Assembly (NCBI RefSeq): GCF_029852145.1
Contig: NC_079979.1
Location: forward strand, 12,440,642-12,504,641
DNA length: 64,000 nucleotides
Direction: 5' to 3'
DNA from: Microplitis mediator
Taxonomy: Eukaryota; Arthropoda; Insecta; Hymenoptera; Braconidae
Part shown: positions 11,797 to 24,765 of the stretch, one piece after another
How positions within the stretch are numbered: the stretch's first letter is position 1
How the letters are laid out: each line of letters starts with the position of its first letter
Notes under the pieces: model-generated
Seen by the model: only the letters and a program-made list of their open reading frames with translations
Told to the model about the DNA's origin: nothing
The model's database searches: none
Made by a program: the position numbers and the translations under genes

Positions 11797-12233
11797 AATA
11801 TATATTTTTAAAATTATATTTTTTGCCCTTTACACCGTCTGGCTAGAAGATAAAAATAAATATAAAAATAAAAGTTAGCGTTGGCTGCGTCATGCTCAGG
11901 TAAGTATATCAGTCTTATCTTATTGCCAGTACAAATGCTTATCAAGTCTCTGTACCCTCAATGTTGTAAATAGGAATATATTATTGAACCCACCTACACT
12001 TGCACCAGCTCTACCATCTACTGAATTTATCGTGCAAAATTACTATTTGATAACGTATTTTGTATTATTATATTTTTATTATTTATTATTCTCGCTCTAA
12101 ACTGATTACAACTTTTATAAACCAGCAGTCGACTTACATTTTAGTTTTTTTTTAAACTCTACTAGCAGTTAAGTAGGAATATAAATTTTTTTATAATAAA
12201 TTTGTAGATAAAATATACGCAAGGTCAAAAAAA

Positions 12234-12268
<35 letters not shown>

Positions 12269-12466
12269 CAAAAAAAAATTGATTCAAAAATTCACTTCAG
12301 TGATGATCAGTAAAATATATTTTGGTTTCAAAAATTTTTTATTAAAAACAAAAAAAAAATTCTCTATACTTCAAATTTTCATGAAACTAAAAATAATAAT
12401 TTCGTTATTTATATAAATGATCAAAAATAAGAAATCGAATTTCTTAAATAAAATGAAATTTTTTAC
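11797..12466. other. AT-rich intergenic DNA with (AT)n
   Basis: A dinucleotide AT run lies at about 12238-12266. Nothing else was recognised. Confidence 0.5.
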
Positions 12467-12850
12467 GAGAGTGAATGTAGCAAACATCAGACAAATTTAA
12501 AATTATTAATAAATAGAGTAAATCACTAATAAAATTAAATTTAAAAAAAATGCGCACTTAAAAAATTTTGAAATTAATAAGTGCATTTTTTTTCGGTAAT
12601 TATTTAGATGTGTGGCTCCACCTATTTTTGGGCATAAAAAATCGAAAAATAACGATATCGACAAATTTTTTTTGAAATTGTTCTCTGCGGCAGATTATAG
12701 ATCTGCCATCATATATTATAGAATATTGATATTTTAATTACTTTTTGTACACATCTAAACAATTACCTTCTTTTCAAATATTTTTTAAAAAATTATTTAC
12801 TCTATTTATTTATAATTTCAAATTTGTTTGTCTGCTACACTCACACTCAT
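12467..12850. mobile_element. TGTAGCAGAC-family MITE interrupted by another MITE
   Basis: The outer ends are GAGAGTGAATGTAGCAAACA and TCTGCTACACTCACACTC. The inner arms (AAATGCGCACTTAAAAAATT and ATTATTTACTCTATTTATTT) are family-typical. A second inverted-repeat element (12595-12767) interrupts the centre, so this copy is older than that insertion. Confidence 0.75.
12595..12767. mobile_element. Nested MITE with GGTAATTRTTTAGATGTGT ends
   Basis: GGTAATTATTTAGATGTGT on the left pairs with the reverse complement of ACACATCTAAACAATTACC on the right, one mismatch in 19. An internal CAGATTATAGATCTG palindrome is present. Total about 173 bp, no ORF. Confidence 0.75.
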
Positions 12851-12996
12851 GTCAAATATAAGAGACGTGAAAATTATTTTTACAAATTTATTATTTTTCA
12901 CTGGAGTTAAGATTTAGTATTCGAAATTAAAATCAGATTCGATTCGCTCACTTTTATGAACTATTTAATTGATTTAAATAATTATTGGATTAAAAA

Positions 12997-13607
12997 TGAT
13001 CCTGGTTAGCAGACAATTAACAATTTTCGAATTTTATTTTCTCCAATTCAATTTAAAAAAAGAAAAAACTAAAAATGTGCACATGTAGAAAATTAAAAAA
13101 ACTATAAGTGCAATTTTTTTAAATATTTTTTTTTTTTACAATTTATCGTTTTTAAAAAAATGCAAAAATTATTAGACCGGCTATTTTGTGATCCCAAAAT
13201 TGACAGACAATTTTCGTATTTTTTTTTTTTTTTTTTTTTTTTTTCAACAATTCAATTTAAAAAAACAACTAAAAATATGCACATGTAGAAAATTAAAAAA
13301 ACTGTAGGTGCAATTTAAAAAAATTTTTTTTTTCATGATTCATTGTTTTGAAATAAAATCCAAAAATTATTAGACGTCAGCTAACTTCAGTATCATAATT
13401 AAAAATGATACTGAAATCAGCCGACCTCTAATAATTTTTGAACTTTTTTAAAAACGATAAATTGTAAAAATAAAAATATTTGAAAAAATTGCACCGGTAG
13501 TTTTTAGAATTTTCTACATGTGCATTTTTTTAGTTTATTTTTTTTTTGCAGTTTATTTGGAGGACACAAATTTCAAAAATTGTTAATTGTCTGCTAACTT
13601 CAGGATC
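12997..13607. mobile_element. Three tandem ACTGAAGTTAGC-family MITEs
   Basis: Copies lie at about 12997-13198, 13188-13399 and 13405-13607. Each runs between a GATCCTG/GATACTGAA end with AGCAGACAATT or AGCCGAC and the inverse end (AATTATTAGAC...CAGTATCA or TTGTCTGCTAACTTCAGGAT). Internal CTACATGTGCATWTTTTTAG and TTGCACCTATAG-like motifs are shared. Orientation alternates partly, so the array arose by repeated insertion into or next to the same family. Confidence 0.7.
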
Positions 13608-13899
13608 GCAATTAAAAGACGATTTATTTCTTAAAATTTTTTCCTGATCAATGTAACAACCAAGTAAAGCTTTTTCACCGAGTAAAAATTGAAGTCATAC
13701 TGAAGTACCTATGATTTTTAGCTGAAAATTTAAATAAATATGATAATTAATATTTTAAAGTATGCAAGTATTGAGATAAAATAAAAATAATTATCCGAAG
13801 TAGAAGCTGAAGAAGAAGAGGAAGGAAGAAGAAAGGGAAAAAGTATGTTTTAAATAAATCTGAAAAGACAGGATAGATATATTGATTATTTATGGCTTG

Positions 13900-14180
13900 A
13901 TATATCCCCTTTAATGTGGTTCATCCTTGTCTCGCTCTGCGTCTCGGTCGTCCATGGCAGAGTCCCCACCAGCACCTCCAATCCAAGTGCTCCCTTCTAC
14001 TGGTGCTGTCTTTATCTCCCGCTCAGTTGGTGAGGTACTCGCAGTTGCTCTAGTGCTGTACCACATAACAACGTCTCTTCTTTACCCATACCCAGTCTCC
14101 ATCTCACTTAGCTCCTGCATGTAACGACTCAATGGCGCTGCCACACCCTTTTGCCGTCCAGTAATCAGCGCTATTGTTGT
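13900..14180 (+). other. GC-rich island, possible promoter or non-coding exon
   Basis: This is the first GC-rich block after mRpL44, with CpGs and a Ser/Pro-rich 65-codon frame from 13927 that looks incidental. It is preceded by TATATCCCCTTTAA (13898-13911), a 14-mer that recurs before the GC-rich block near 21760. I cannot assign a transcript. Confidence 0.3.
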
Positions 14181-14582
14181 TTTAACTCTTATAGCGTGTG
14201 CCTGCTCTCAAGGTACTGCACAAGGACCAACAAGATCCAAAACTATGACCAAAGACCAGATCCCAGAGACCAGAACCCAGCATTCACTAAAATTCAATCT
14301 CATCTACAATTACTAAATATTTTCTATTTTTTTTTTAAATTATACCAGACATCAGCATATAATGGGCCCATTTTTTTTACAATCTAGAATCCCACTATCT
14401 ACTCCTCTTTCAAATTTTATTTAGTCTCAGTTATTTTAAATAAATTATTAATTATCATGGAATAACAAGTTGCGTAATAACAGAATATCCAATAATTTAT
14501 AAGATTTCTTTATTTTTACAACTGACTTTCTTTATTCCAAGATTTTAAATTACAATTTTTTAAATTAAAATCTATCAGATAT

Positions 14583-14801
14583 AGGGTATAGAGGTACCAT
14601 TTGTGGACTGCTCCATTTTTGGACATTTGATACTTTATTTTAATTTATAAAAAAGTTTAAATTAAAATTACCAATTTATTAGGGGGTTAAAAGTATCTTT
14701 GAACACTTTTTTAAAATTAATTTTGTCATTGCATATACATATTATTTTATTTAAATTTTTCAAGTGTCTAAAACTGGCCCAAAAATGGTACCTATACCCT
14801 C
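14583..14801. mobile_element. MITE with AGGGTATAGAGGTACCATTT ends
   Basis: The left AGGGTATAGAGGTACCATTT is mirrored on the right by AAAAATGGTACCTATACCCT. About 219 bp, no ORF. It is followed directly by two other elements. Confidence 0.8.
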
Positions 14802-14816
14802 TTTATCATTAAAAAT

Positions 14817-14960
14817 AACGAAACTCTTACACAGAACAAATTTCTTCTTGACCCAAGAAATTATTTGTATGAAAAATTTTTGAACGAAGAAAAATTTTTG
14901 TCTTAAACTCATAGTGCAAAATATTTCTTGCGCCAAGAAAATTCTTTTTTTTTTTTGTTT
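14817..14960. mobile_element. MITE of the TTTCTTGGCGCAA family
   Basis: AATTTCTTCTTGACCCAAGAAATT on the left corresponds to AAAATATTTCTTGCGCCAAGAAAAT on the right. The family recurs at 19995-20341 and 59739-61371, where each copy has been split by other insertions. This copy is uninterrupted and so shows the family's native size of about 140 bp. Confidence 0.65.
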
Positions 14961-14976
14961 AGAAAACGGATCAGAT

Positions 14977-15176
14977 TTATGATACTGGTCAGCAGACAAT
15001 TAAAATTTTTTGAACTTTTTTTTGAACAATTAAATTTAAAGAAATAAAAAACTAAAAATATGCACATATAGAAAATTTAAAAACCTATAAGTGAAATTTT
15101 TTCAAATATTTTTTTTTTAATAATTTCTCGCTTAAAAAAAATTCAAAAATTATTAGACGGCTAATTTCAGTATCAT
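14977..15176. mobile_element. ACTGAAGTTAGC-family MITE
   Basis: The left end ATGATACTGGTCAGCAGACA pairs with ATTAGACGGCTAATTTCAGT at the right. The internal TATGCACATATAGAAAATTT motif is shared with other copies. Confidence 0.7.
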
Positions 15177-15177
15177 T

Positions 15178-16734
15178 AAGATTTAAAAATTTAAACTCCA
15201 CTTTTAAATATTTTATAAAAGTTAGTCATATATATATTGCCATTAAAATTAATCCATTATATATTTATTTTCACCAGGACAGTAAAGATAGGACGTGCAC
15301 ATTTAAACCATAGTATAAAAAGATGCTCGTAGTGCCGGGACTTACAAGGGCACTAGTTGCGACCTGAGCAGGGTCAGATAAACGAATACGAACTTGCTTC
15401 CAACGACTTTGATCACGATTAATGTCCGTAACTTACTGCCAACTATATATATACATATATATAATATGTAGACTTAATATATTAGACGGTTATCCACAAA
15501 ATGGCGATGTGTTAAATTTTTATCTCGCGAGTAATCGCGTATTTTTTTCTGATTGATAAAAAAATAATTATTTATATTTTTACTTAATCTTTATAGCGGC
15601 TATTAAAAGTAGTAATAAAAAAAAATATATTCACGGTATTGATTAATTTCGAAATGAAATGTTTAAGAAACTGTTTAGCTAAAAGTTGTACAATTATATT
15701 ATTTTATATATTTATATTTATATTATATTACAGGCAATCCAATCTCTTACGTTGTCCGTCGCGTGAAATTAGATGTCATTTAGCAACCACACTCTGAACA
15801 CAATCTTTGGTTACGAAATTAACATTAAATTATTTGCGATAACGATTGTATAATCTTTTTGACATTCAAGTATGTCATTCTAAAGGTAGTTTATTACATA
15901 TATAGATATATTGATAGATAGACATTTAGAGCCATATGTACTTTTAAAAATATTTACTAACTCGTAAATTATCAGATTATATGGAAATATTTAAATATTA
16001 CAGAAATATATGACGTATTATTTTATAATTCATTAATAATCTAATGATTTTTATTACAGTGTTTGTACAGAAGAAAGTTAAAAAAATACAGGATGTAGAA
16101 TACAATAAAATATTTTTCTCTCGAATCGAACTCATGGGTCAGGGGTCAATTGACCGACGGACTCGAATAAACGAAATGGCAACGCCGCGCTGCATATCGA
16201 TATGAGATGCCCGACACTATTATAAATTTCTATAACAGACAATCGATATTAATATATCGGTTATCCCTAACGCAAGAATTCAGATAAATTATTTTATTAT
16301 ATAAATAGAGATTTATTATCAGAAACTTTAAAAAAAACTAATAAATTATCGAAGAATTTCTAAATTAAAGTTTCTGCCCGAAAAAAAAATTCTCTTCGTA
16401 GCCTAGTGTAGTCCAGGTCAATAGATTTGTTTTCTTGGAATATGGGTAAGAGTTTAATTACTCACGATGTCTGAGTCATACAATAATTACATACTCTGGT
16501 TCGCGAATTTCGTGTAACATGTAAGAGGTAACGTCAAACGATTTTAAATTATAAAATAGAGTCTAGCGTTTTTTAAAACTTAAACAGCGGGTTCAAAATT
16601 TTGTATTTTCAAAAATTATCCAGTCTCCGAGATGTCTTTTTTTTTAATTTTTACTTTACTAGTGTAACAAAGATAGTCTCGTTTATTTTTCCTCGTGAGA
16701 AAGCGGTCCAGTGACGTTTCTCCTCAACTTAAAA
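15178..16734 (+). other. Intergenic, with one promoter-like TATA at 15314
   Basis: TATAAAAAG at 15314-15322 is followed after about 25-30 nt by the only GC-richer stretch here (15330-15430). It could be a plus-strand TATA promoter, but no ORF follows. The rest is AT-rich and unassigned. Confidence 0.3.
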
Positions 16735-16736
16735 TA

Positions 16737-17344
16737 CAGTCGACTACCCGTTATAAGCCTGGTCTAGGGGATGTAGGGGAAATTTTTCTGGAAATTTCAG
16801 TCTTCCCACTACCGTGCGTTTAGTTTTGTTCTCAACTACCCGTTATAAGCCTGTTTTATTTTATATCATTTTAAACGTCATATTTACGTTTTGTCACATA
16901 CGTCACTGTCCCAATTTTTCTAGTGCTTATGGCGCTAAAATAAATACTTATCTTTTTACACTAATAATAATTTGAATGCAAAAAATTATAATGATAGGTA
17001 TTAATTACAGTAATGATAATAATAATTTTATTGACCAACATAATGATCAATAAAACTTTTAAATTGTAACGGAAGCTTTAATTGTAATTAATGATTACAA
17101 CTATGAACAATAAATAATATTTTACTTAATAATGATTAAATTATTCTCCGCGAAACATCAATAGTAAATTTTCATCATTTATTTAGATATTTTGTTCCTA
17201 TTGTTAGTTTATAATTTAGACAATTTTAACGGAGGCTTATAACGGGATGTGTGGTACGAAACTCAAAAAAGTGGTTAAGGGGAAGCTGTTTGGGCTCAAT
17301 AACTCCCAATTGAGGGGAAGAGGCTTATGACGGGTAGTCGACTG
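16737..17344. mobile_element. pogo/Tigger-like non-autonomous transposon
   Basis: The element starts CAGTCGACTACCCGTTATAA and ends with its reverse complement, one mismatch in the first 24 positions, flanked by TA on both sides (16735-16736 and 17345-17346). TA target sites and CAGT starts are characteristic of the Tc1/mariner-pogo group. An internal second copy of ACTACCCGTTATAAGCCTG lies at 16834. At 608 bp it has no transposase, so it would need one in trans. Confidence 0.85.
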
Positions 17345-17346
17345 TA

Positions 17347-18660
17347 TATTTTTTTAACTTTCAGGCATAAAAACTCCAGCAAGTATTTAATTGTCATAAA
17401 AAAATGTGTCGTACTATCATTGAGCTGAGTAATCAGTAGTAAGTCGTCAAGGCCATTCTGATGAAAATAAAGTAGATATAGAAAATGTAATCGATGAACG
17501 CAAGAGTGTAAACAGTGTCAATAAGTTGACCGATTATAGCCAAATCATAAATGATAAATAAATAAAAAAAAATATGATAATAAACAGCTGTCGTCCACGG
17601 AAGTTTAGCGGCTATAATGACTAATAAAACATATTAAGACCAATAATTACAGTACCAAGTGACGTACAGTTGTGTCTACTGATAATGTACTTGCTTATTT
17701 ATCTATTATTATTTTTTATATTAATTTTGCTCATAAATTTATTTTATTGCAGATGTCCAATAGATGCAACCGATCATGGTAAGGTGTGGCTTGGCACGCC
17801 ATTCGTCTATTATCTCCTTGTCTAACGAGTAATATAAAACGAATAAATCTAAATAATGATGATGATGACTACGACAAAGATGACCCACACACACCTCGTC
17901 AATGCATGTAAGTATTTATATATTTTATATATTAAAAGCTAAGATTTAAAAAAAACCATCAAGTTTCTGAATGGATTGCATCGAGGAGTTATATATATAC
18001 ACATATATATATATATTTTCCAAGTGTATGTACAAAGTACCCGTTGAAAATTATTGACTGGCTATACTAGAGCCAGCACAGGCATCATCCGTGGCCTCTT
18101 TGCTAAAAAATTCTTGCATGGCTTAATCTCCATTTCATATATGTATATATATATGTGTATGTGTATGTATTTCATATAGAGTTTGAATATATACTATGAC
18201 AATAATAACACGTACACACTGATGCTGATACTGATGAGAAAGAGAGGCGTTAGGCCAACAGAGAGATTGTAATACAATACAATACATCGCGTTAATTATA
18301 ACCCTGGTAATGTGTACATATGTGTACTGATAATATATCCAGTTGTTTCTCAATTTATCTGAATCTGCTGGTTAACTCATTAAAATTGGTCAAAAAAGGA
18401 TTTAAATGTTTACTTTAAGCTGGCAATCGTTGAACGTGAGTGGACTTGGATCTTCCATCTATACTATGTACGTGCTTTTAACTCGTACACTCAATACATA
18501 TACATATACATATATACGGAGCAAGTAAAACAAGGTCTCATTCTTGCTGAAAATTCAAGGGGTCGATGGAAAACTTGGAAATACGTCTCCCGAAGAAGAA
18601 CTAGATATAGAGGCTAAAGCAGAAGACTCAGTGCTCGGTTCATCTCTTGCTTTTCATTCT
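17347..18660. other. Intergenic DNA, microsatellite-bearing
   Basis: Contains several short AT and TATG-type repeats (about 17990-18015, 18138-18165, 18495-18520). No gene was recognised. Confidence 0.45.
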
Positions 18661-18910
18661 CTTTAACTTTTTTTTTTTTCTCTCCGTTGTACCAATTCTT
18701 TTCTCTCAGTCGATCCCATATCATCAAACAAAACTCTCTCACTCTGCAAAACGGGATTCTTTCCTTCTTCTCCGGTTCGCCGTTCACCGGCGTTGCTAGT
18801 GAGTGTGTTGGTCGATTGCCTGGCGTCCGTGAGGACTACACGGCCCTCGGCAACGTTGCCAACTCTCGATCCCGAAGCTCCATCGTTGCCAGCTCTCATA
18901 CCCAAAGCAA

Positions 18911-18945
<35 letters not shown>

Positions 18946-19300
18946 TGGTTGCGCATCTCCCTCCCGCACATAACAGTGATAGCTTGCCAACGCTGATGGT
19001 TTGCTTCCACGGGTTAGTGTCGGTACTACGAGTGGAGTCGAACCGAGTCGAGTTGCGTCCCTCGCCTCGCGTCCCTGGTCCGCGGACCCCGCGACTCCCC
19101 TCAGCATTTCTGAGCCACCGAACTGCTGCGACCCCTCCATGCAATGCCTGTTGGTGCTGTGCTTTGGATCAGCAGCCGCGTTCTCCCCGCATCTCCCACC
19201 ATCACGACACTGAAACTCCCAACTCCCAACCCTCCCAACTAAACAGCAAGGCTGCCAGCTCGCTTCTGCTCGATCCCAGGAACGTATTCACTCTCCGGGT
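18660..19300 (+). promoter_or_regulatory. GC/CpG-rich island with (GT)n
   Basis: GC content rises sharply over about 600 bp. The block has pyrimidine-rich stretches, TCAGTC initiator-like motifs and a (GT)n run near 18917-18946. Overlapping long ORFs exist in four frames on both strands, which is what high GC alone gives. It may be a promoter or non-coding first exon of a transcript feeding the Smrter gene 24 kb downstream. Confidence 0.35.
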
Positions 19301-19994
19301 GCTAACAAAACTTTTATATTTACAGTATTTTATTTATTTATATTATTCCTGCTCCTGCCACGTCATCGATATTTTACTTTGCTCAAATATTTCAACTTTA
19401 TTTATATTATTATTGTTGCTGCTGCTGCTTACTTGGCATTTAATTTTATTTAATTATCACTCCTACATATATATATACATGTGTTTTTCTATTTAAATTT
19501 AAATTACGATAAATGGATAAATATATTATGTAATGAAAAACTTTCAAGTTTTATTTGTACAGCAATAATGATAGTAATATCAATAATGATAGACAGAGTC
19601 TCAAAGAAGTGAAGATAAATTTGGATAATTCGGTTATAATGTATCCGTATACAGGTGAACTCATACAGCATTGAAAACTTTCGCTGAAAGTTCATCATCC
19701 AGAGAAAGAGAATAGGGAAAAGTGTAGAGGCCCCGGTAAAGGAGGGGAGGAGGTAAACCCAATAGCATACGTGTGTGAGGTCTCGCAACTTTATATCCAG
19801 CAGACACGAGCAGCCGGATCGATCAAGTTATATCCGGGTATCCACTGGCGTTATACGCTACTCGCAATCAGTTTTCATGCAAAAAATCATCGTTCTCAAT
19901 ATAGCAATGTAGGCAAAAAAAAATGATCCACCTAAAACAAAGCTGACCTAAACAACTATACGTATTCGAAAATTTTAAAAAAAATTTTAAACTA

Positions 19995-20341
19995 CACAGA
20001 AAAAAATAATTTCTTGGCGCAAAAGATTTTTCTTGAGGCAAGAAAAAATTTTTTGGTCAAGAATTTTTATGATACTAAAGTTAGCCAACGTCTAATAACT
20101 TTTGGATTTTTTTTGTAAACGATAAATTATAAAAAAAAAAATATTTAAAAAAAATGCACCTGTAGCTTTTTGAATTTCCTACATGTGTATATTTTTAGTT
20201 TTTCTTATTTTGGTAATTGATCTGTTGAAAAAAAAATCCAAAAGTTGATAATTGTCTACTAACTCCAGAATCATGAATTTTTATCTTCCATTCATAATAC
20301 AAAATATTTCTTGCGCCAAGAAATCTCTTTTTTCTGCGCAG
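19995..20341. mobile_element. TTTCTTGGCGCAA-family MITE split by an ACTGAAGTTAGC MITE
   Basis: Outer ends ACAGAAAAAAATAATTTCTT (left) and AGAAATCTCTTTTTTCTGCG (right) are inverted. Inside, 20070-20274 is a complete ACTGAAGTTAGC-family element with ATGATACTAAAGTTAGCCAA and TTGTCTACTAACTCCAGAAT ends. The interrupted element resumes at AATTTTTATC, matching the bases before the insertion. Confidence 0.75.
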
Positions 20342-20955
20342 TCTTTCTAATATGACTAAAAATTATAAATATTTTAACAACCGAATTAAATTTCAGCTAA
20401 AATTTTATCTACACTGCATTAAATTATTTTTATCTTGCCAAGTAGAATGCGTGGGCGTGGGGAATGGAAACAAAATTTAAGAATAAAAATAAACTATACA
20501 TATATAAAATTAAAGTCGTTACTCCCCTGCACAACTACATACTTGCCGCAAAAAAAGTTTTTGGATTTCGAGGTCGAATTTATTTTTGTTTCAACATGCA
20601 AACGTCTATAGTCATACCACATTAATATATAATAACCGAGTACAAAAGTCACCAACCGACGTTAAGCCATTTAAGTTTTAACGTCTTATACAATATTAAA
20701 CCGACTCATGTAGATATAGATGAAGATAGTGTGTAGTATGTATGTACATTGTACATCTATATATACATACAATAATATCAAGTACATACGCGATACCAAG
20801 TCTACTCATGTTAAATATCAGTGAATCTCACGCTTTGATTTATATCTATCAAGGTTTGATTGATCATAAAGACATGTGACTGTTTTATAGACTTTTATGT
20901 CTCTTATAGATTTTAAGTTGACAATAATTACCCATTTAAACGATGAAATTTCAAA

Positions 20956-21606
20956 GGGACCACTAGTGTGACAGCCTGCAAAAAGATGATTTATAAGAAT
21001 TTAAAAAAAAAAACTGCATGGAATATTTTGATGTTTTAAGGATAATATTTGCGGATATATAATGACTATATGATAAAATTTTTGGACCGAAAAATTGAAA
21101 ATTCTGCGAGTTATTCGCAATCTCCCAAGGCTCCAAAAAAAAGTCCTCACTGCTGCAGATAGCGACCTTCCAATGCATGAAATTAAAAAAACCAAAAAGT
21201 TTATTGAACTAGAAGGTATTTTCTGTACCATGACCCTCGGTTGAAAAGAAAAATTTAAATTTAAAAAAATGGCGGGGTTTTTAAAAAAGAGTTTCAAATT
21301 TCGCGCTAAAATTTGACGATTTTTGGCCTGGCAAAATTACATTTTTTATTCGATCTGAAAACTGGAGGCTCATGGTATGGAGAGACATAAAAGAAGCTGC
21401 AATAAGAATCAAATCGATCGGATGATTTGGCTTCGAGTTATAACTGCAGCAATTTTGAAAAATGTATTTTCGAGAACCGATAAGCGGCTGCTCTTCAGGT
21501 GGCTGTGATTCAAAAACTACTTGAAATTTTAGTGTCATTTTTGAAGCTATATATCGAAATATGCAAAAAAAAACTGATTTTTTCGAAATTTCACACTAGT
21601 GGTCCC
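20956..21606. mobile_element. GGGACCACTAGTGTGA-family element, copy 1
   Basis: The terminal GGGACCACTAGTGTGA is mirrored by TCACACTAGTGGTCCC at the right. The 651-bp interior is highly similar to the outer parts of 35573-37099. Reverse-strand frames of about 98 codons (for example 21001-21297) are only partly shared with the other copy and contain no recognisable domain. Confidence 0.85.
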
Positions 21607-22480
21607 CCTTAAAATTTATTTAATTAATCAACAGTAATATTGAAATCGTGATTCGTAATTTTTAAATTTGAATTTAAAATTGTAAAGGTAATAAGTAAAG
21701 TAAGGAAATTAAGTGGCATTGCTAGTGTAGCTGGTGGTGCTGATATTAAAGTATATCCCCTTTAAGTCGGGAACAGCTCGTTCGTTCTCAAGTAAAGTCT
21801 GAACCAAACGAAACGTACTAGCGCGGTTGGCTCTACTCGTGAAACAGCAAACTTGTCTTCTCGTGTTATGTATTTTACCAACTTGGAGTTGTCTCTGTGC
21901 TCTTGTCTCATCGCTTTAACTAAATACTGATACTTAATTATTTCCAGTCTAGTGTTTTTTTATTTCTTCATATATATATTTAACTCTATTTAAAAATACA
22001 TCTACATATTTGTAGATTGACGGACAGGATTTTTACCGAGATTTACATCAGTGTATCGGAAATGTGCTGCATTATTATATTATTCGGCAGATTTTAAATT
22101 TAATGAAACGGCATTTAAGGCGCGAAACCCAAGAAATAGTAGGCAAGTTGTGTTGGAGTTATTTTCACGTTTGGCTAAGCTTTAAGTGTTCATTCCTCTA
22201 GTCTCAAGTTCCTCAGTATGTTTTACTCAAGTGTTGTATGTGACCCATGAGCATGCGCGTGTGATATTTTCAGTGCTAAATAATTCCTTACAAGTGTGAA
22301 GTACAAATAATACCAATAGTTAAATAATAATAAATATATTATTTATATTTAAATATCTAAAGCTGACCAGGAATTTCTGGGAACAAATTCCTCACACCGA
22401 AAATTTACGTACAGGTGGATATTTTTTCTACAAAACTCGTATAGAAAAAAAACTTTTATTAAGAAAATTTACTTGATACA
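21607..22480 (+). promoter_or_regulatory. Promoter-like block near 21757-21930
   Basis: TATATCCCCTTTAA is followed by a CpG-bearing stretch (TCGTTCGTTCTC, GAAACGTACTAGCGCGG). No coding frame follows. It could be one of several alternative starts upstream of Smrter. Confidence 0.25.
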
Positions 22481-22668
22481 ATGAGTGTGTATGTAGCAGA
22501 CATCGGACAAATTTATCATTATAAATAAATGGAGTAAATAATTAAAAAATAAAATTTAAAAAAATGCGCATTTAAAAAATTTTAAAATTAATAAGTGCAT
22601 TTTTTAAAATTATTTACTTTATTTATTTATAATTTTAAATTTGTCTGTCTGCTACATTCATACCCGTT
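22481..22668. mobile_element. TGTAGCAGAC-family MITE
   Basis: ATGAGTGTGTATGTAGCAGA on the left pairs with GTCTGTCTGCTACATTCATA on the right. Family-typical arms AAATGCGCATTTAAAAAATT and ATTTACTTTATTTATTTATA flank the centre. Confidence 0.75.
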
Positions 22669-22810
22669 TGATACAAGAACATATTTTTGAAAATTTTTGA
22701 AAAATATGTAATTTTGTCTCAAGAATTCGTTGAATTGATGGAAATAATTTTTGCTTAATTCAAATAAATCTATTCTTTTGTTTACCCATAATATAATAAA
22801 AAAAAAAAAA

Positions 22811-22983
22811 TGATACTGAAGTCAGCCGAGGTCTAATAATTTTTGGATTTTTTTTACACAATAAATTATAAAAAAAAAATATATGAAAAAATTGCACCTA
22901 AATGTGCATATTTTTAGTTTCTTTTTTTTTCTGTAATTGATTTGGTGAAAAATTCAAAAATTACTGTCTGCTGACTTCAAAAT
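22811..22983. mobile_element. ACTGAAGTTAGC-family MITE
   Basis: ATGATACTGAAGTCAGCCGA on the left and CTGTCTGCTGACTTCAAAAT on the right, with AAATTGCACCTAAATGTGCA in the interior showing a small deletion relative to other copies. Confidence 0.7.
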
Positions 22984-23334
22984 TTAAAAAATAAATATTG
23001 ATGCTTTTTTCTCAAGAAATTAATGATTAATAATAAAAAAAAAAATATTTTTAATGGATTTCTTTAATTAAGAAATTCTTGTTAGGACAATAGTATTTTT
23101 TTCTCAGTGTAGATTCAAAAATCCTGCAATAAAAATATGAATATTTAAAAAAAAAGAAAATTCATAGTCGGACACAATAATAATTTTGTACACTTACACT
23201 ATTAAAAATCTAACGTGAGTTGTTGATCTATAGGATTCATAGTAATATAAGTAAAGAAGTCTATTTATTATGTAGTTGGTATAGAATAGAGCCTATGGGG
23301 TATGGAATAGATGTAGAATGTAGATGAGTAGGAA

Positions 23335-23720
23335 GAGTAGCGCCACCTGGGCCCTTCCTCGACGCGTCCCTGTCCTGCCGCAACTCCCCTTCTCCCATTT
23401 AAAGTCGGCGCCCCCCTGCCGCTTGCATCTCTCTCCCCAGCTCACACCAGCGGTACCGTAATCTCTTTCGGTCTTTGTCCCTCCAGACGCCGACGTAGTT
23501 TTCTCCCTTCCCTTCCCCCTGACCCCTTACTCGGTCACTTGCTCACTCACTCACTGGTTCGGTCTCTCTCAGTTTTTGCCGCCTCGCCTCGCCCGGCCAA
23601 CCGTCCATCCGTCTGTCCTTACGTCCGTCCACGGTGTGTTCGATCTATGGTTGTGTCGGTGTAGTGTATTTCTCTCGTGACGTTAACCTGCCGGCCCTGA
23701 AAATCTATGGGCCCTGAAAA
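23335..23720 (+). promoter_or_regulatory. GC-rich, pyrimidine-rich promoter candidate
   Basis: About 380 bp of high GC with runs of CTCTCC and CACTCACTCACT, a CTCTCAGTTTTT initiator-like motif near 23565 and a CRE-like GTGACGTTAA near 23676. No sustained coding frame. This is the strongest promoter-like block in the gene-poor interval, and may be a Smrter leader or an independent RNA. Confidence 0.35.
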
Positions 23721-24585
23721 TCGGCCACCATACCCTGGATAAATTTAAAATACCATCAGGGTTTGCTTTCATTTATATTTTAAATATTTAAAACAAATTA
23801 CCGCGAAATAAATAATTTATTTAAAATTTAAAATATTAAAATATAAAATACGTGCCGTGTTATTGTCGTAACGAGTATCAAACGCATAGCAGCAGTCCCA
23901 GCAACACCACCAGTTACATCTTTCTTAATATTTTATAACCCAGTTCATTCTCTTATATTATATATATATTTGTGTTATCATATTTAAAATATGTTCTGTG
24001 TTTTTGTTTAATCGCAATGTGTGTTGTGTTTTAAATATAATTCGATTAATTCGTCGCGAGTAAATACCAAGTGATTATTATTATTATTTAGTGGCTACTG
24101 CATATAGCGAGCGCGAGTTTTTTTATTTTTAAATTTTAAAATAACTTTCAAATCTGATGGTGGGTAACAAATACGTGGAAATAATCGGTGATTCATTTAA
24201 TAAAAGTCGAGAGCAAATAGAATATAATTTCATATACTTCTTTTTTTTTTTTTACTATTATATCAAATGTATGTGTTGATGATAACACATACAATTATTC
24301 GTAAAACATTTATAACTCGGTTAAAACTAACTTTTATTACCGTCCTTGTCTGTGCCAACGCTTACTCTGCATCCATAACAAGCTTTGCTCTTTGTCTAAT
24401 TATTTTATCTCTTTTCTCAGGCCTTTCTATAACTCATTTTATTTTTCTATTTTTTCATAACTAAACACTCTCTATATAAAAATATTTTTTTCTATTTCAA
24501 TCGCTGAATAAATAAACTGTAAATCAGCAACCAAACGGTTTCATCTCAGCCTCCATTTAAATTTAAATAAAAACCAACAAATTCT

Positions 24586-24765
24586 AATGATACTGAAGTT
24601 ATCCGACGTCTAATAATTTTTTATTTTTTTTCCAAACGTTAAGTTACTAAAAAAAAATTATTTGAAAAAATTGCACTTATAGTTTTTTGAATTTTCTACA
24701 AGTGTATTTTTTTAGTTTTTTTTTAGTAATTTATTTGGAGAAAAAAAAATTCAAAAATTTTTGTG
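24586..24765. mobile_element. ACTGAAGTTAGC-family MITE, right end truncated
   Basis: ATGATACTGAAGTTATCCGA and the interior match the family up to AAAATTCAAAAATTTTTGTG, after which a different element begins. Confidence 0.65.

Noticed and set aside
18663..19496. Several 67-269 codon frames on both strands
   Set aside because: They overlap each other in a GC-rich block, run through a (GT)n tract and have no family features.
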